From the NCBI RefSeq assembly GCF_001368915.1, contig NZ_CSTE01000006.1, positions 1-64,000 of the forward strand: 64,000 nucleotides of DNA. Reading direction: 5' to 3'. Source of the DNA: Haloferax massiliensis. GTDB lineage: Archaea; Halobacteriota; Halobacteria; Halobacteriales; Haloferacaceae. The notes beneath the pieces are model-generated. The model saw only the letters and a program-made list of their open reading frames with translations, ran no database searches and had not been told where the DNA came from. Positions 1 to 7,088 of the stretch are shown here, piece by piece. The number at the start of each line of letters is the position of its first letter. Within the stretch, counting starts at the first letter, position 1. The position numbers and the translations under genes were made by a program.

Positions 1-92
1 GTCTGCCGACTCATGCTCCGCCGACGACAGCGAACTCGCGGCGGCGACGGACCGAGCGTCCGCCCGTCGCGGCGCAGCATGAGTCGGCAGAC
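1..92. repeat. 16-bp perfect inverted repeat around two divergent ATG codons
   Basis: Bases 1-16 and 77-92 are perfect reverse complements (right arm GCATGAGTCGGCAGAC). Each arm contains an ATG followed by codons for S-R-Q, pointing outward: position 79 on plus and position 14 on minus. The left arm may continue outside the window. The 60 bp between the arms would hold both promoters if a minus-strand gene really starts at 14. Confidence 0.7.
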
Positions 93-249
93 GGCCCTCG
101 ACACGCTCGACCTCGACGACGACGCCTCCGAGGACGAGGTGAAAGCGGCCTACCGGAAGCGCGTCAAGGAGACCCATCCGGACTCGAAGACCGGCGACGA
201 GGAGGCGTTCAAGCGCGTCAACCGGGCCTACGAGCGACTGAGCGACTGA
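79..249 (+). CDS. Small J-domain (DnaJ-like) protein
   Basis: A 56-residue protein that is nearly all J domain. It has helix II, the diagnostic HPD tripeptide at residues 33-35 (in THPDSK) and a following helix containing FKRVNRAYERL. J domains stimulate the ATPase of Hsp70/DnaK. There is no glycine-rich region, zinc finger or client-binding domain, so it is not DnaJ itself. The frame is open upstream to the window edge through an ATG at 13, but the ATG at 79 lies just ahead of the domain and is mirrored by a divergent ATG at 14 on the other strand, so I take 79 as the start. If the true start lies off the window, the protein could be a longer J-domain protein with an N-terminal anchor. Confidence 0.75.
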   Translation: MSRQTALDTLDLDDDASEDEVKAAYRKRVKETHPDSKTGDEEAFKRVNRAYERLSD

Positions 250-392
250 GCGCGTCTCGGTTTCGTTTCGCATTCGGCCCGCACGGGCCTCGACGGTCGC
301 GTCCGCTCCCGACGCCGTCTCGATTGCGGTACGTTCTCATGGCAATCGCTACCGCGGAAAGCGTTTTCACGGTCGGTTTCCTACCCGAGTCC

Positions 393-1997
393 ATGAGCGC
401 GGATCGGGCTCTCTTGGACGAGGCCCTTGAGCGCGGTGAGGAAGAAGGCGGAAACGTCGAGTTCAAAGAACGCCTCACCCGCGCCGTTCACCTGTCCGAC
501 GGCCGGATGGAGTCGCTCGCTGCCCAACTCAGACACCGAGTGCTCTCCGGCGACGGCGTGGCGACCTACGTGGTCGGCGTCACCGACGACGGCGGCATCG
601 CCGGCATCCCGCCGGACGACTTCTCCGAGACGATGGACGTGCTGTCGCTTCTGGCCGAGGAGGCCGGCGCGCACATCGAAGACGTGGAGACGTGGGGCGT
701 CGGCGACGGGGCCGAACGCGGCCTCGTCGGCGTCGCGACCATCCGCGAGGGCGCGATGCTCGACGTCGACGACGACCACATCGTCGTCGGCACCGCGGGT
801 CACGTCGACCACGGCAAATCGACGCTCGTCGGGTCGCTCGTGACGGGACAGGCCGACAACGGCAACGGAAGCACGCGGTCGTTCCTCGACGTGCAGCCCC
901 ACGAGGTCGAACGCGGCCTGTCGGCCGACCTCTCGTACGCAGTCTACGGCTTTTCCGACGACGGACCCGTTCACATGCGAAACCCCCACCGGAAGTCCGA
1001 CCGGGCGCAGATCGTTCAGGAGGCCGACCGGTTGGTCTCGTTCGTCGACACCGTCGGTCACGAGCCGTGGCTCCGGACGACGATTCGCGGCCTCGTCGGC
1101 CAGCGCCTCGACTACGGCCTGCTCGTCGTCGCCGCCGACGACGGCCCGACGAGAACGACCCGCGAACACCTCGGCATCCTGCTCGCCATGGAGCTGCCGA
1201 CGGTCGTCGCCATCACGAAAATCGACGCCGTCTCCGAGGAGCGCGCCGCCGAGGTCGAACGCGAGGTCGAGCGGCTCCTCCGCGACGTGGGCCGGACGCC
1301 CCTGAGCGTCGAGCGCCACGGCGTCGAGGCCGCGGTCGAGGAGATAAGCGAGTCGGTCGTCCCGCTGTTCCCGACGAGCGCGGTCACGATGGACGGCCTC
1401 GACGACCTCGACCGGCTGTTCGAGTCGCTGCCGAAGCGCAGCGCCGCCGAGGGCGACTTCAAGATGTACATCGACCGGACCTACTCGGTCACGGGCGTCG
1501 GCGCGGTCGCCTCCGGCACGGTCAACTCCGGGGCGGTCGAGGCCGGCGACACACTGCTCTTGGGGCCGATGTCCGACGGCGAGTTCCGCGAGGTCGAGGT
1601 CCGCTCCATCGAGATGCACTACCACCGGGTCGACCGGGCCAACGCCGGCCGCATCGTCGGCATCGCCCTCAAGGGCGTCCGCGAGTCCGAAATCGAACGC
1701 GGGATGGTGCTCCTGCCGGGCGACGCAGAGCCCACCGCCGTCCGCGAGTTCGAAGCCGACGTGATGGTGCTCAACCACCCGACGCGGATTCAGGAGGGCT
1801 ACGAGCCGGTCGTCCACCTCGAAACCGTCTCCGAGGCGGCCGTCTTCCACCCCGACGGCGGGCGACTCCTCCCCGGAGACACCGGCACGACCCGCATCGA
1901 GTTCAAATTCCGCTCGTACTTCGTCGAGGAGGGTCAGCGATTCGTCTTCCGCGAGGGCCGGTCCAAGGGCGTCGGCACCGTGACGAAGGTCGACTAG
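393..1997 (+). CDS. GTPBP1/GTPBP2-family translational GTPase
   Basis: A 534-residue GTPase of the EF-1alpha superfamily. After an N-terminal region of about 130 residues come the G1 P-loop GHVDHGKS (136-143), the G3 motif as DTVGHE (from 219) and a TKID G4 motif (from 275). Two beta-barrel domains resembling EF-Tu domains 2 and 3 fill the C-terminus. The GTPBP1-type layout (long N-terminal domain before the P-loop) separates it from true EF-1alpha and SelB. The eukaryotic relatives act on stalled ribosomes and mRNA decay; the archaeal role is not established. I chose ATG 393 rather than the upstream in-frame ATG at 324 because the conserved acidic N-terminus begins there. It stands alone on the plus strand, with a convergent gene downstream. 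Confidence 0.85.
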   Translation: MSADRALLDEALERGEEEGGNVEFKERLTRAVHLSDGRMESLAAQLRHRVLSGDGVATYVVGVTDDGGIAGIPPDDFSETMDVLSLLAEEAGAHIEDVETWGVGDGAERGLVGVATIREGAMLDVDDDHIVVGTAGHVDHGKSTLVGSLVTGQADNGNGSTRSFLDVQPHEVERGLSADLSYAVYGFSDDGPVHMRNPHRKSDRAQIVQEADRLVSFVDTVGHEPWLRTTIRGLVGQRLDYGLLVVAADDGPTRTTREHLGILLAMELPTVVAITKIDAVSEERAAEVEREVERLLRDVGRTPLSVERHGVEAAVEEISESVVPLFPTSAVTMDGLDDLDRLFESLPKRSAAEGDFKMYIDRTYSVTGVGAVASGTVNSGAVEAGDTLLLGPMSDGEFREVEVRSIEMHYHRVDRANAGRIVGIALKGVRESEIERGMVLLPGDAEPTAVREFEADVMVLNHPTRIQEGYEPVVHLETVSEAAVFHPDGGRLLPGDTGTTRIEFKFRSYFVEEGQRFVFREGRSKGVGTVTKVD

Positions 1998-2036
1998 AAT
2001 AGCACGGGCGGCGGCGCGAGTCGTCCCCGTCGGCGG

Positions 2037-2528
2037 TCAGACCGACTCTCCGACCGCGACGTAGCCGTCCGGTTTTCTCTCCGCCGCGCCGAACAGCACC
2101 GCCCAGTCGAGCAGCCGCGCGACCCTGCCGCGCCAGCGCGATTCCCATCCGTCGGGGTCGCGGTGACGCTCCCAGTTCGGCACGGTCGGCTCGAACGCGT
2201 CGAACACCGCGTCCGCCGACTTCGGTTCGTCGCCGAGGGCGTCGAGCGCCTCGCGCGCGCCGAAGACGTTCCCCTCGAACGCGCTCCGCAGGTCGTCCGC
2301 GTCGGGGTCGTCGCGGACGCGCTCGAAGCCGCGGCTCACCTCGCGGGCGAGGCCGAGCGACTGGCAGAACACGAGCCAGTCGCGGCCCTCGTCGGGCGTC
2401 ACGTCGAGTCGGTTCGCAACCCGGCCGCAGCAGTCGTCTTCGGAGCCGGGAATCAGCGGGACGGCGCGGTGGGCGTCCCACAGTCGGTCGAGGGAGCCCG
2501 GTGCGGGCGGGACGGGCTTGCGCCTCAC
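2037..2528 (-). CDS. Uncharacterised protein translationally coupled to mch
   Basis: A 163-residue acidic protein starting at a GTG whose GTGA overlaps the stop codon of mch by 4 bp, so it is almost certainly co-translated with it. I do not recognise a named family. It is rich in helices, contains a DDCC pair near residue 27 and several Trp residues, and ends in a WERHRDPDGWESRWRGR stretch followed by a hydrophobic patch. The middle resembles a winged-helix or small helical domain. The open frame runs much further upstream, but that part is only the antisense-frame shadow of mch. The coupling suggests a link to tetrahydromethanopterin/folate C1 metabolism; this is inference. Confidence 0.65.
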   Translation of the reverse strand: MRRKPVPPAPGSLDRLWDAHRAVPLIPGSEDDCCGRVANRLDVTPDEGRDWLVFCQSLGLAREVSRGFERVRDDPDADDLRSAFEGNVFGAREALDALGDEPKSADAVFDAFEPTVPNWERHRDPDGWESRWRGRVARLLDWAVLFGAAERKPDGYVAVGESV

Positions 2529-3457
2529 AGTCCGAACGAGTCGGCGAGCACGTCCTCGTCGGTCTCGCCGAGGGTGTACGTCGGGCCGTCGACCACGTCG
2601 ACCGTGACCTGCGCGGGGCCGAACACGTCGGGGTCGACCGCGCCGAAGTCCCAGTCGGCGTCCTCGAACAGCTGTTCGAACGGGACGCCGTAGTCCGCCC
2701 CGGCCGTGGAAATCGCGCGGTCGAAGTCGTCGTAGTCCTCGCTCACGGTGACGTGGACGCGGCCGCCGTAGGCGACGGCGTCGTTCGTCCGACCCATGGC
2801 GACGCTCTCGTCGTAGCTGACGGGGGCGAGCGGGGCGGAACCGTTGATAGAGAGGACGTTCGTCGGGTCGTAGCCCGCCTCGAAGAGGTTGAACACGGCG
2901 AGTTCGGCGGCGCGCGCCGCGCCCGTGACGCTGCCGACGAGCGAGCCGGTCGCGTAGGTCGGCAGGAAGACGGCGCTCGGTTCGAGGCCGGTCGTCTCCG
3001 CGACGTGTTCCGCGACCTCGTCGCTCGGGAGGTCGATGCTCTCGACGGCGAGGACCGTCAGGTCGAACTCGTCGTAGTAGCCGAGGTGGTGGAACTCCTC
3101 TTCCTCGCCGACCAGCGCGCGGGCCGGGCCGGAGCCGAGGCCGTCGAAGTCGTCGAAGGTGAGCTCCCAGCCGGCCTTCTGCGAGCAGAGGAGGGCCAGC
3201 GCCGGGCGGTCGGTGGAGAGTTCGACGTGCGGGCGGGGCGTACCGGCGACATCCCCCATCCGCGTCTGTACCGTGGCGAGACCCGCGGTCTGAATCTCCG
3301 CGAGGAGCATCCCCGCTTCGACACCGCCGTCGGCGTCGACGCCGAAGTCGATGACCGTCGCACCCGAGTCGAGTTCGTAGCCCTCGATGCCGAGTTCCCC
3401 GGCGAAGTCGAGCGCCTCGTCGACCAGTTCGATGGCCATCCGATTGATGCTGTCCAT
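2525..3457 (-). CDS. mch: Methenyltetrahydromethanopterin cyclohydrolase
   Basis: A 310-residue cytosolic enzyme, the usual length for the Mch family, interconverting 5,10-methenyl- and 5-formyl-tetrahydromethanopterin. In halophilic archaea the enzyme serves C1 transfer rather than methanogenesis. The protein starts with MDSINRMAIELVDEAL, typical of Mch, so ATG 3457 is preferred over the ATG at 3502 that would add 15 residues. The conserved stretches PRPHVELSTDRPALAL and FLPTYATGSLVGSVTGAAR are visible. It is followed by an overlapping unknown gene and preceded on the same strand, after a hairpin, by a thiamine-binding-family gene. Confidence 0.93.
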   Translation of the reverse strand: MDSINRMAIELVDEALDFAGELGIEGYELDSGATVIDFGVDADGGVEAGMLLAEIQTAGLATVQTRMGDVAGTPRPHVELSTDRPALALLCSQKAGWELTFDDFDGLGSGPARALVGEEEEFHHLGYYDEFDLTVLAVESIDLPSDEVAEHVAETTGLEPSAVFLPTYATGSLVGSVTGAARAAELAVFNLFEAGYDPTNVLSINGSAPLAPVSYDESVAMGRTNDAVAYGGRVHVTVSEDYDDFDRAISTAGADYGVPFEQLFEDADWDFGAVDPDVFGPAQVTVDVVDGPTYTLGETDEDVLADSFGL

Positions 3458-3544
3458 GCGAGGCGATTGCGCGCCTTCGGCTAAAGGGTTTGTCAGTCGC
3501 ACACCCTCCGGGCCGCGTGGACGTGTCTCGCGCCTCGCACGGCG

Positions 3545-3561
3545 GACCCGCGCGGCGGGTC
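3545..3561. terminator. GC hairpin between the thiamine-binding gene and mch
   Basis: A perfect 7-bp inverted repeat (GACCCGC / GCGGGTC, loop GCG) lies in the gap between the 3' end of the gene at 3578 and the start of mch at 3457, both on the minus strand. It may end or attenuate the upstream transcript. No T-run follows it on either strand, so its function is uncertain. Confidence 0.35.
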
Positions 3562-3577
3562 GCCGCGGCCCGCGAAG

Positions 3578-3892
3578 CTACTCGCGGTCGCTCCTCGCTT
3601 CCCGCCCGAGGTGGGCTTCGACGGCGTCGACCTTGTCGGCGGCCGTCTGGTCTTTCGTTCGCTTGTCGTCTATCTTCAGGAACGTGCTCACGCGGTCGCC
3701 GTCGACCGCCTTGTGGGCCGCGCCGACCGCCGCGAGCAGTTCGTCGATGTCGTCGGCCTCGATGACCGTCCCCATCGGGTTCGTCTCGTAGGACACGGCG
3801 AAGTCGTCGAGGGCCGCGACCGCCTTGGCGACCTCGCCCGACATGCTCCCTTCGACGACCGGCGCGACGCTCAGCATGGCGATGACTGTCAT
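3578..3892 (-). CDS. MTH1187/UPF0045-family thiamine-binding protein
   Basis: A 104-residue protein starting MTVIAMLSVAPV, the first beta strand of the MTH1187/YkoF-like ferredoxin fold. The family signature around YETNPMGTVIEA is present at roughly residues 35-46. These proteins form tetramers that bind thiamine or its pyrimidine moiety and are thought to act as cytosolic thiamine-binding or salvage proteins. ATG 3892 is preferred over ATG 3904 because the first strand starts there. The C-terminal part (DKVDAVEAHLGREARSDRE) is a polar tail. It is transcribed toward mch, but the two genes are 120 bp apart and separated by a hairpin. Confidence 0.85.
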   Translation of the reverse strand: MTVIAMLSVAPVVEGSMSGEVAKAVAALDDFAVSYETNPMGTVIEADDIDELLAAVGAAHKAVDGDRVSTFLKIDDKRTKDQTAADKVDAVEAHLGREARSDRE

Positions 3893-4003
3893 AGCCGACA
3901 CCACGGACCACGTGGTAGTAAAATCGAGGTGTGCGAATTCGTCGCACCGTTCGAGGCGTCCGAACCGACGAGGCTATCTCCGCGAACAGCCACAGTTTCA
4001 TGT

Positions 4004-4171
4004 ATGTTTCAGAGTGAACTAACTCGGCTGGCGCTCGTGTTGGGGGCGAACGTCGTCGGCGGGGTCACCCTCGGGTCGGCCGTCGGCGAGGCGGTCGGCT
4101 ACGCGGCGGAGTGGACCGTCACGGGTGCGGTCCTCGGCCTCGCGGTCGCCGTCTTCGCCGCCCGTCGGTAG
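4004..4171 (+). CDS. Small two-helix membrane protein
   Basis: A 55-residue protein starting MFQSELTRLALVLG. Two glycine/alanine-rich hydrophobic segments (about residues 7-29 and 35-52) end in a positively charged AARR tail, which predicts a hairpin in the membrane. I recognise no family beyond small haloarchaeal membrane proteins. The open frame extends upstream but is antisense to the thiamine-binding gene there, so the ATG at 4004 is the sensible start. It sits 59 bp ahead of the YihY-like gene. Confidence 0.6.
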   Translation: MFQSELTRLALVLGANVVGGVTLGSAVGEAVGYAAEWTVTGAVLGLAVAVFAARR

Positions 4172-4230
4172 TCGTCACCGCCGCCCGACCGCGCATCGCG
4201 CTTTTCTCGTCGGCCGACGTATCAGCGCCC

Positions 4231-5289
4231 ATGAATCAACGCGTCGCGCGAGCGCTCACGCTCGGTCGGGCCATCCTCTACGAGGTCCGCACCGAGCGAC
4301 TCACGTTCATGGCCGGAAGCATCGCTTACGGGGCGTTCGTCTCGTTGCTCCCGCTGTTTCTGCTCGTCCTCGCGGCCGTCTCCGCCACCGGCGACAGCGA
4401 CCTACGCCAGAGCGTCATCGGCGTCATCCAGACGGTCCTGACCCCCGGCGCGGGGGACGTCATCATCGCCGAACTCGAAGCGTCGAGTCAGCTCGCCAGT
4501 TTCTCGGTTATCGGCGTGCTCGTGTTGGTGTGGGGGACGCTCCGAATCTTCCGCGGCCTCGACACCGCCTTCTCGGACATCTACGAGTCCGAGGCCGCGA
4601 ACACGTTCGCCGACCAGCTCTCCGACGGTATCATCGTGCTCGTCACGGTCGCCCTCGCCGTCATCGCCGGCGCGCTCATCGAGTCGGCCCTCCCCGCGCT
4701 CGACGGGACGCTCGGCTGGGTGGTCTACCGCGGCCTCCTCGTCGCCGTCCTCTTTCTGACGTTCTACCCGATGTACTACATCTTCCCCGACGAGGACGTG
4801 ACCTATCTGGAGGTCGTCCCCGGCACGCTCGTCGCCGCCGTCGGGCTGACGACCTTCGAGTCGCTGTTCCGACTCTACGTCGAGTTCAGCAGCCGCGAAC
4901 CCGAATCGAGCGTCGTCGCCGGGATTCTCGTCCTCCTGACGTGGCTCTACTTCAGCGGGCTCGTCATCCTCCTCGGCGCGGCCGTCAACGCGGTGCTCTC
5001 GAACCGCTCGCGCGACGTGAACGTCCGCCCGCTGTTCGGCGGCGTCCCCCTCGACTCGCAGACCGACGCTGTGACGCGCGACGAGGTGACCGCGGCCATC
5101 GAGCGACTCGACCGCCTCCTAGCGGCCGCTCCCGACGAGGACCTGACGCTCCGCGTCGGCGACGAATCCGTCACGCTCCCCCGCCCCGAACGGGTCGTCA
5201 CCGACACCGAAACCAACCGGTTCCTGCCGGAGGGCCCCGTCAGACTGGAGCTTCGATGGTCCTCGTGGCCTGACAGTCACGAGGAGTGA
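4231..5289 (+). CDS. YihY/BrkB-family integral membrane protein
   Basis: A 352-residue membrane protein of the YihY (former RNase BN) family. The conserved N-terminal RLTFMAGSIAYGAFVSLLPLFLL segment marks the first transmembrane helix with its family signature. Five further hydrophobic segments follow to about residue 265, then a soluble acidic C-terminal tail. Members are six-helix proteins of unsettled function, possibly transporters; the old RNase assignment was withdrawn. The ATG at 4231 follows a short stretch after the preceding small gene and avoids an Arg-rich antisense-like extension from ATG 4111. Confidence 0.85.
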   Translation: MNQRVARALTLGRAILYEVRTERLTFMAGSIAYGAFVSLLPLFLLVLAAVSATGDSDLRQSVIGVIQTVLTPGAGDVIIAELEASSQLASFSVIGVLVLVWGTLRIFRGLDTAFSDIYESEAANTFADQLSDGIIVLVTVALAVIAGALIESALPALDGTLGWVVYRGLLVAVLFLTFYPMYYIFPDEDVTYLEVVPGTLVAAVGLTTFESLFRLYVEFSSREPESSVVAGILVLLTWLYFSGLVILLGAAVNAVLSNRSRDVNVRPLFGGVPLDSQTDAVTRDEVTAAIERLDRLLAAAPDEDLTLRVGDESVTLPRPERVVTDTETNRFLPEGPVRLELRWSSWPDSHEE

Positions 5290-5327
5290 CGACGGGCGTT
5301 ATGGGGCTGGCGTGCGTATGCGACACT

Positions 5328-5612
5328 ATGGCAATAAAGACCCCTGCCCGACCGACGGAGCCGGCGCGACCGCTCGACGACGAACGAGCGCGGTGGGAAG
5401 CCGCCGAGACGACCGCCGAGACGGCCTCTCGGGCGGTTCGACCGCCGACCGTCGTCGAACACCGGCGACTGCCCGGGAAGAACTTCGGCGAGGCGCAACT
5501 CGTCTGGCGCTGCGACGACTGCGGCGAACTCGGCGCGCTGACGGCGTTCCCGTCGTCGTGCCCGGACTGCGGCGCGGGCCGCGAGGCGCTGTTCTACTTC
5601 ACCGAGGACTGA
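5328..5612 (+). CDS. Small zinc-ribbon (rubredoxin-like) protein
   Basis: A 94-residue protein with a C-terminal zinc ribbon: two CxxC knuckles (WRCDDCGEL and SCPDCGAG) 17 residues apart, followed by REALFYFTED. Haloarchaea carry several such rubrerythrin/rubredoxin-like short proteins, which bind zinc or iron and are of unknown role. The N-terminal 45 residues are acidic and probably flexible, with a short helical stretch. The ATG at 5328 removes 14 residues that would overlap the upstream stop codon. No operon partner is evident. Confidence 0.7.
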   Translation: MAIKTPARPTEPARPLDDERARWEAAETTAETASRAVRPPTVVEHRRLPGKNFGEAQLVWRCDDCGELGALTAFPSSCPDCGAGREALFYFTED

Positions 5613-5710
5613 CCGCCTCGGCCGAGCGCGGTCCGACACAGACCGACCGCGACCGTTTTCCCGCCGCCCGACAACCCCCGGATATGTATCTCTCTCACCC
5701 CGTCCGTCGT

Positions 5711-5938
5711 ATGCGCGACGACCCCCTCGACGACGAAGTCGCGGCACTCCGCGTCGAACCCGTGGACGACGACGCCCGCGAGACGCTCGAAACCCGCGTC
5801 GAGTCGCTCGGCGGCAGTCTCGAACGCGAACTCCGGTTCGGCGGCGTCGTAGTCTCGCTCGCCGAGTCGGCCGTCTCCGACCTGTGCGAACTCGACGATA
5901 TCGAGCGAATCGAGACGGTCGACACGCTCGGATATTGA
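5711..5938 (+). CDS. Short uncharacterised haloarchaeal protein
   Basis: A 75-residue acidic protein of about four beta/alpha units, with the pattern RETLETRVESLGGSLERELRFGGVVVSLAESAV. It looks like a compact alpha/beta domain, but I cannot name the family. An alternative ATG at 5684 would add nine residues (MYLSHPVRR) on the same frame. Codon use matches its neighbours. No motif indicates an active site. Confidence 0.55.
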   Translation: MRDDPLDDEVAALRVEPVDDDARETLETRVESLGGSLERELRFGGVVVSLAESAVSDLCELDDIERIETVDTLGY

Positions 5939-6022
5939 TTCTCCGCCCACGCGTGCGAGGCCGGGACGGTCCGCTCGGGCATTAGTGTCAACTACTTAGT
6001 GTACTCCCTGCGGACGTGGCGT

Positions 6023-6112
6023 ATGGTTCGTCTGCCCTCCCGAACTGCGCGTGTGACCGGTGTCGTCGCCGCCGACCTCATCGCCCTCGTGAGGTTCCCG
6101 ACCGAATCATGA
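6023..6112 (+). CDS. Possible 29-residue leader-type ORF
   Basis: A short open frame starts MVRLPSRTARVTGVVA and stops at TGA 6110-6112, sharing ATGA with the start codon of the next gene at 6109. The 4-bp overlap is the coupling pattern used throughout this genome, which is the only support. It has no recognised homology and could be chance. Confidence 0.3.
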   Translation: MVRLPSRTARVTGVVAADLIALVRFPTES

Positions 6113-6399
6113 GCGTGCTCGCCGACCTCGGGGGCGTTCCCCTGCTCGTCGCGTACCTGTTGCTCCTCGCGGGCACGGCCGTGCAGTATCGGCGCGGGAA
6201 GCTCTCCGGCACGCGGACGGTTCTCCTCGTCGGGATGTGTCTCACGTGGCTCTCGTACGCCCTCTTGCAGGTGACCCAGTCCGGGACCGTGCCGACGGGC
6301 ACGCCCCTTAACTACGCTCTCGACGCGCTCGCCGTCGTCGTCCTCGTCGTCGGCGTGGGAGCGATGGTCTGGTGGTGGCGGGCGCGGGACGAATCGTGA
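6109..6399 (+). CDS. Three-helix membrane protein of unknown function
   Basis: A 96-residue protein with three clear hydrophobic segments (approximately residues 8-24, 38-56 and 64-88), a basic YRRGK loop after the first and a final WWWRARDES tail. There is no conserved polar motif in the membrane. The start at ATG 6109 is in frame with a more distal ATG at 6016 that would add 31 cysteine- and arginine-rich residues not typical of a real N-terminus. Function unknown. Confidence 0.6.
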   Translation: MSVLADLGGVPLLVAYLLLLAGTAVQYRRGKLSGTRTVLLVGMCLTWLSYALLQVTQSGTVPTGTPLNYALDALAVVVLVVGVGAMVWWWRARDES

Positions 6400-6645
6400 G
6401 TCCTCGGAGACGCGTCGCTGAGTGAGTTGCGTTCGGAGAACTGCGTCGGCTGGGAGTTCACCGAACGCCGTGAGGTGAACTCAGGAGCACCGGCGAGACG
6501 GCGGTCGAGTCGGTGAGACGGGATTTGAACTCCACTCGCTCACTCGCGTTCGCTCGCTAGTTCAAATCCCAGCGTCCCGCATTCACAACTCACAGTCCGA
6601 GCGACACGCACAGCGGTCGCTCGGAAGGTAGGTTCGTTGTAGAAG
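6400..6645. repeat. Non-coding stretch with tRNA-Gly-like fragments and hairpins
   Basis: No gene is visible. Bases 6442-6455 are identical to the 3' end of the tRNA-Gly gene at 6646 (14 nt, same orientation). Bases 6520-6531 and 6559-6570 form a perfect 12-bp inverted repeat made of the tRNA T-arm sequence, and 6560-6573 matches the sense T-arm over 14 nt. A second inverted repeat (GAGTTCACC / GGTGAACTC) lies at 6454-6482. The loop between the T-arm copies is a CTCGCTCACTCGCG-type repeat. Confidence 0.6.
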
Positions 6646-6716
6646 TGCGTCGGCTGGGATTTGAACCCAGGTTGTGACCATGGCAAGGTCACGTGATACC
6701 ACTACACTACCGACGC
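6646..6716 (-). tRNA. tRNA-Gly (GCC), copy 1
   Basis: A 71-nt cloverleaf on the minus strand: acceptor stem GCGTCGG paired with CCGACGC and discriminator A, the D-arm GTGTAGTGGTATCAC, an anticodon stem TGACC/GGTCA with loop TTGCCAT (anticodon GCC), and T-arm with GGGTTCAAATCCC. No intron. CCA is not encoded. Confidence 0.95.
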
Positions 6717-6728
6717 ATGTGGTGGATG

Positions 6729-6799
6729 TGCGCTGGCTGGGATTTGAACCCAGGTTGTGACCATGGCAAGGTCACGTGATACCACTACACTACCAGCGC
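6729..6799 (-). tRNA. tRNA-Gly (GCC), copy 2
   Basis: A 71-nt tandem copy 12 bp upstream (in transcription sense) of the other tRNA-Gly. The body is identical, but the acceptor stem is GCGCTGG/CCAGCGC, so changes on both sides keep the pairing, which indicates both genes are functional. Anticodon GCC. A TATA-like TTATTTATC lies about 50 bp upstream (around 6849-6858). Confidence 0.95.
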
Positions 6800-7028
6800 A
6801 TTCCGCGTGTATCGTGGCGTGCTGCTGCGTTACTCGATAGTGTCGGGTTGATAAATAAGACTTGCGAAACGGGGGAGAAATCGGGCGACGGCGCGCCACC
6901 TGCTACCACGTGAGATTCGCCTTCGGCGACCTGTCGGCGACCGTGTAATTATGTACCACGCGACGTTCGCCAATCCCCCGCAAACTGGGTCGTGGGACGC
7001 TCTATCACCCCAGAATGGATTCGCTACT

Positions 7029-7036
7029 CTTTTAGG
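7029..7036 (+). promoter_or_regulatory. Candidate TATA box for the ribosomal-protein operon
   Basis: CTTTTAGG sits in a locally AT-richer stretch about 55 bp upstream of the first operon gene (ATG 7089). That would give a transcript with a leader of about 30 nt. No other TATA-like site is seen within the 290-bp gap between the tRNA genes and this operon. Confidence 0.4.
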
Positions 7037-7088
7037 TAGGCCCCCGGTACAAACGCCACAGTCTAGACGAGACGAGGATGAACCCGGC

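Noticed and set aside
381-1850. A 489-codon minus-strand frame opposite the GTPase
   Set aside because: Antisense shadow of the GTPBP1-like gene; no domain pattern.
2037-4001. A 654-codon minus-strand frame across mch and the thiamine-binding gene
   Set aside because: Only the last 163 codons, from GTG 2528, form a plausible protein; the rest is a shadow frame of mch and its neighbour.
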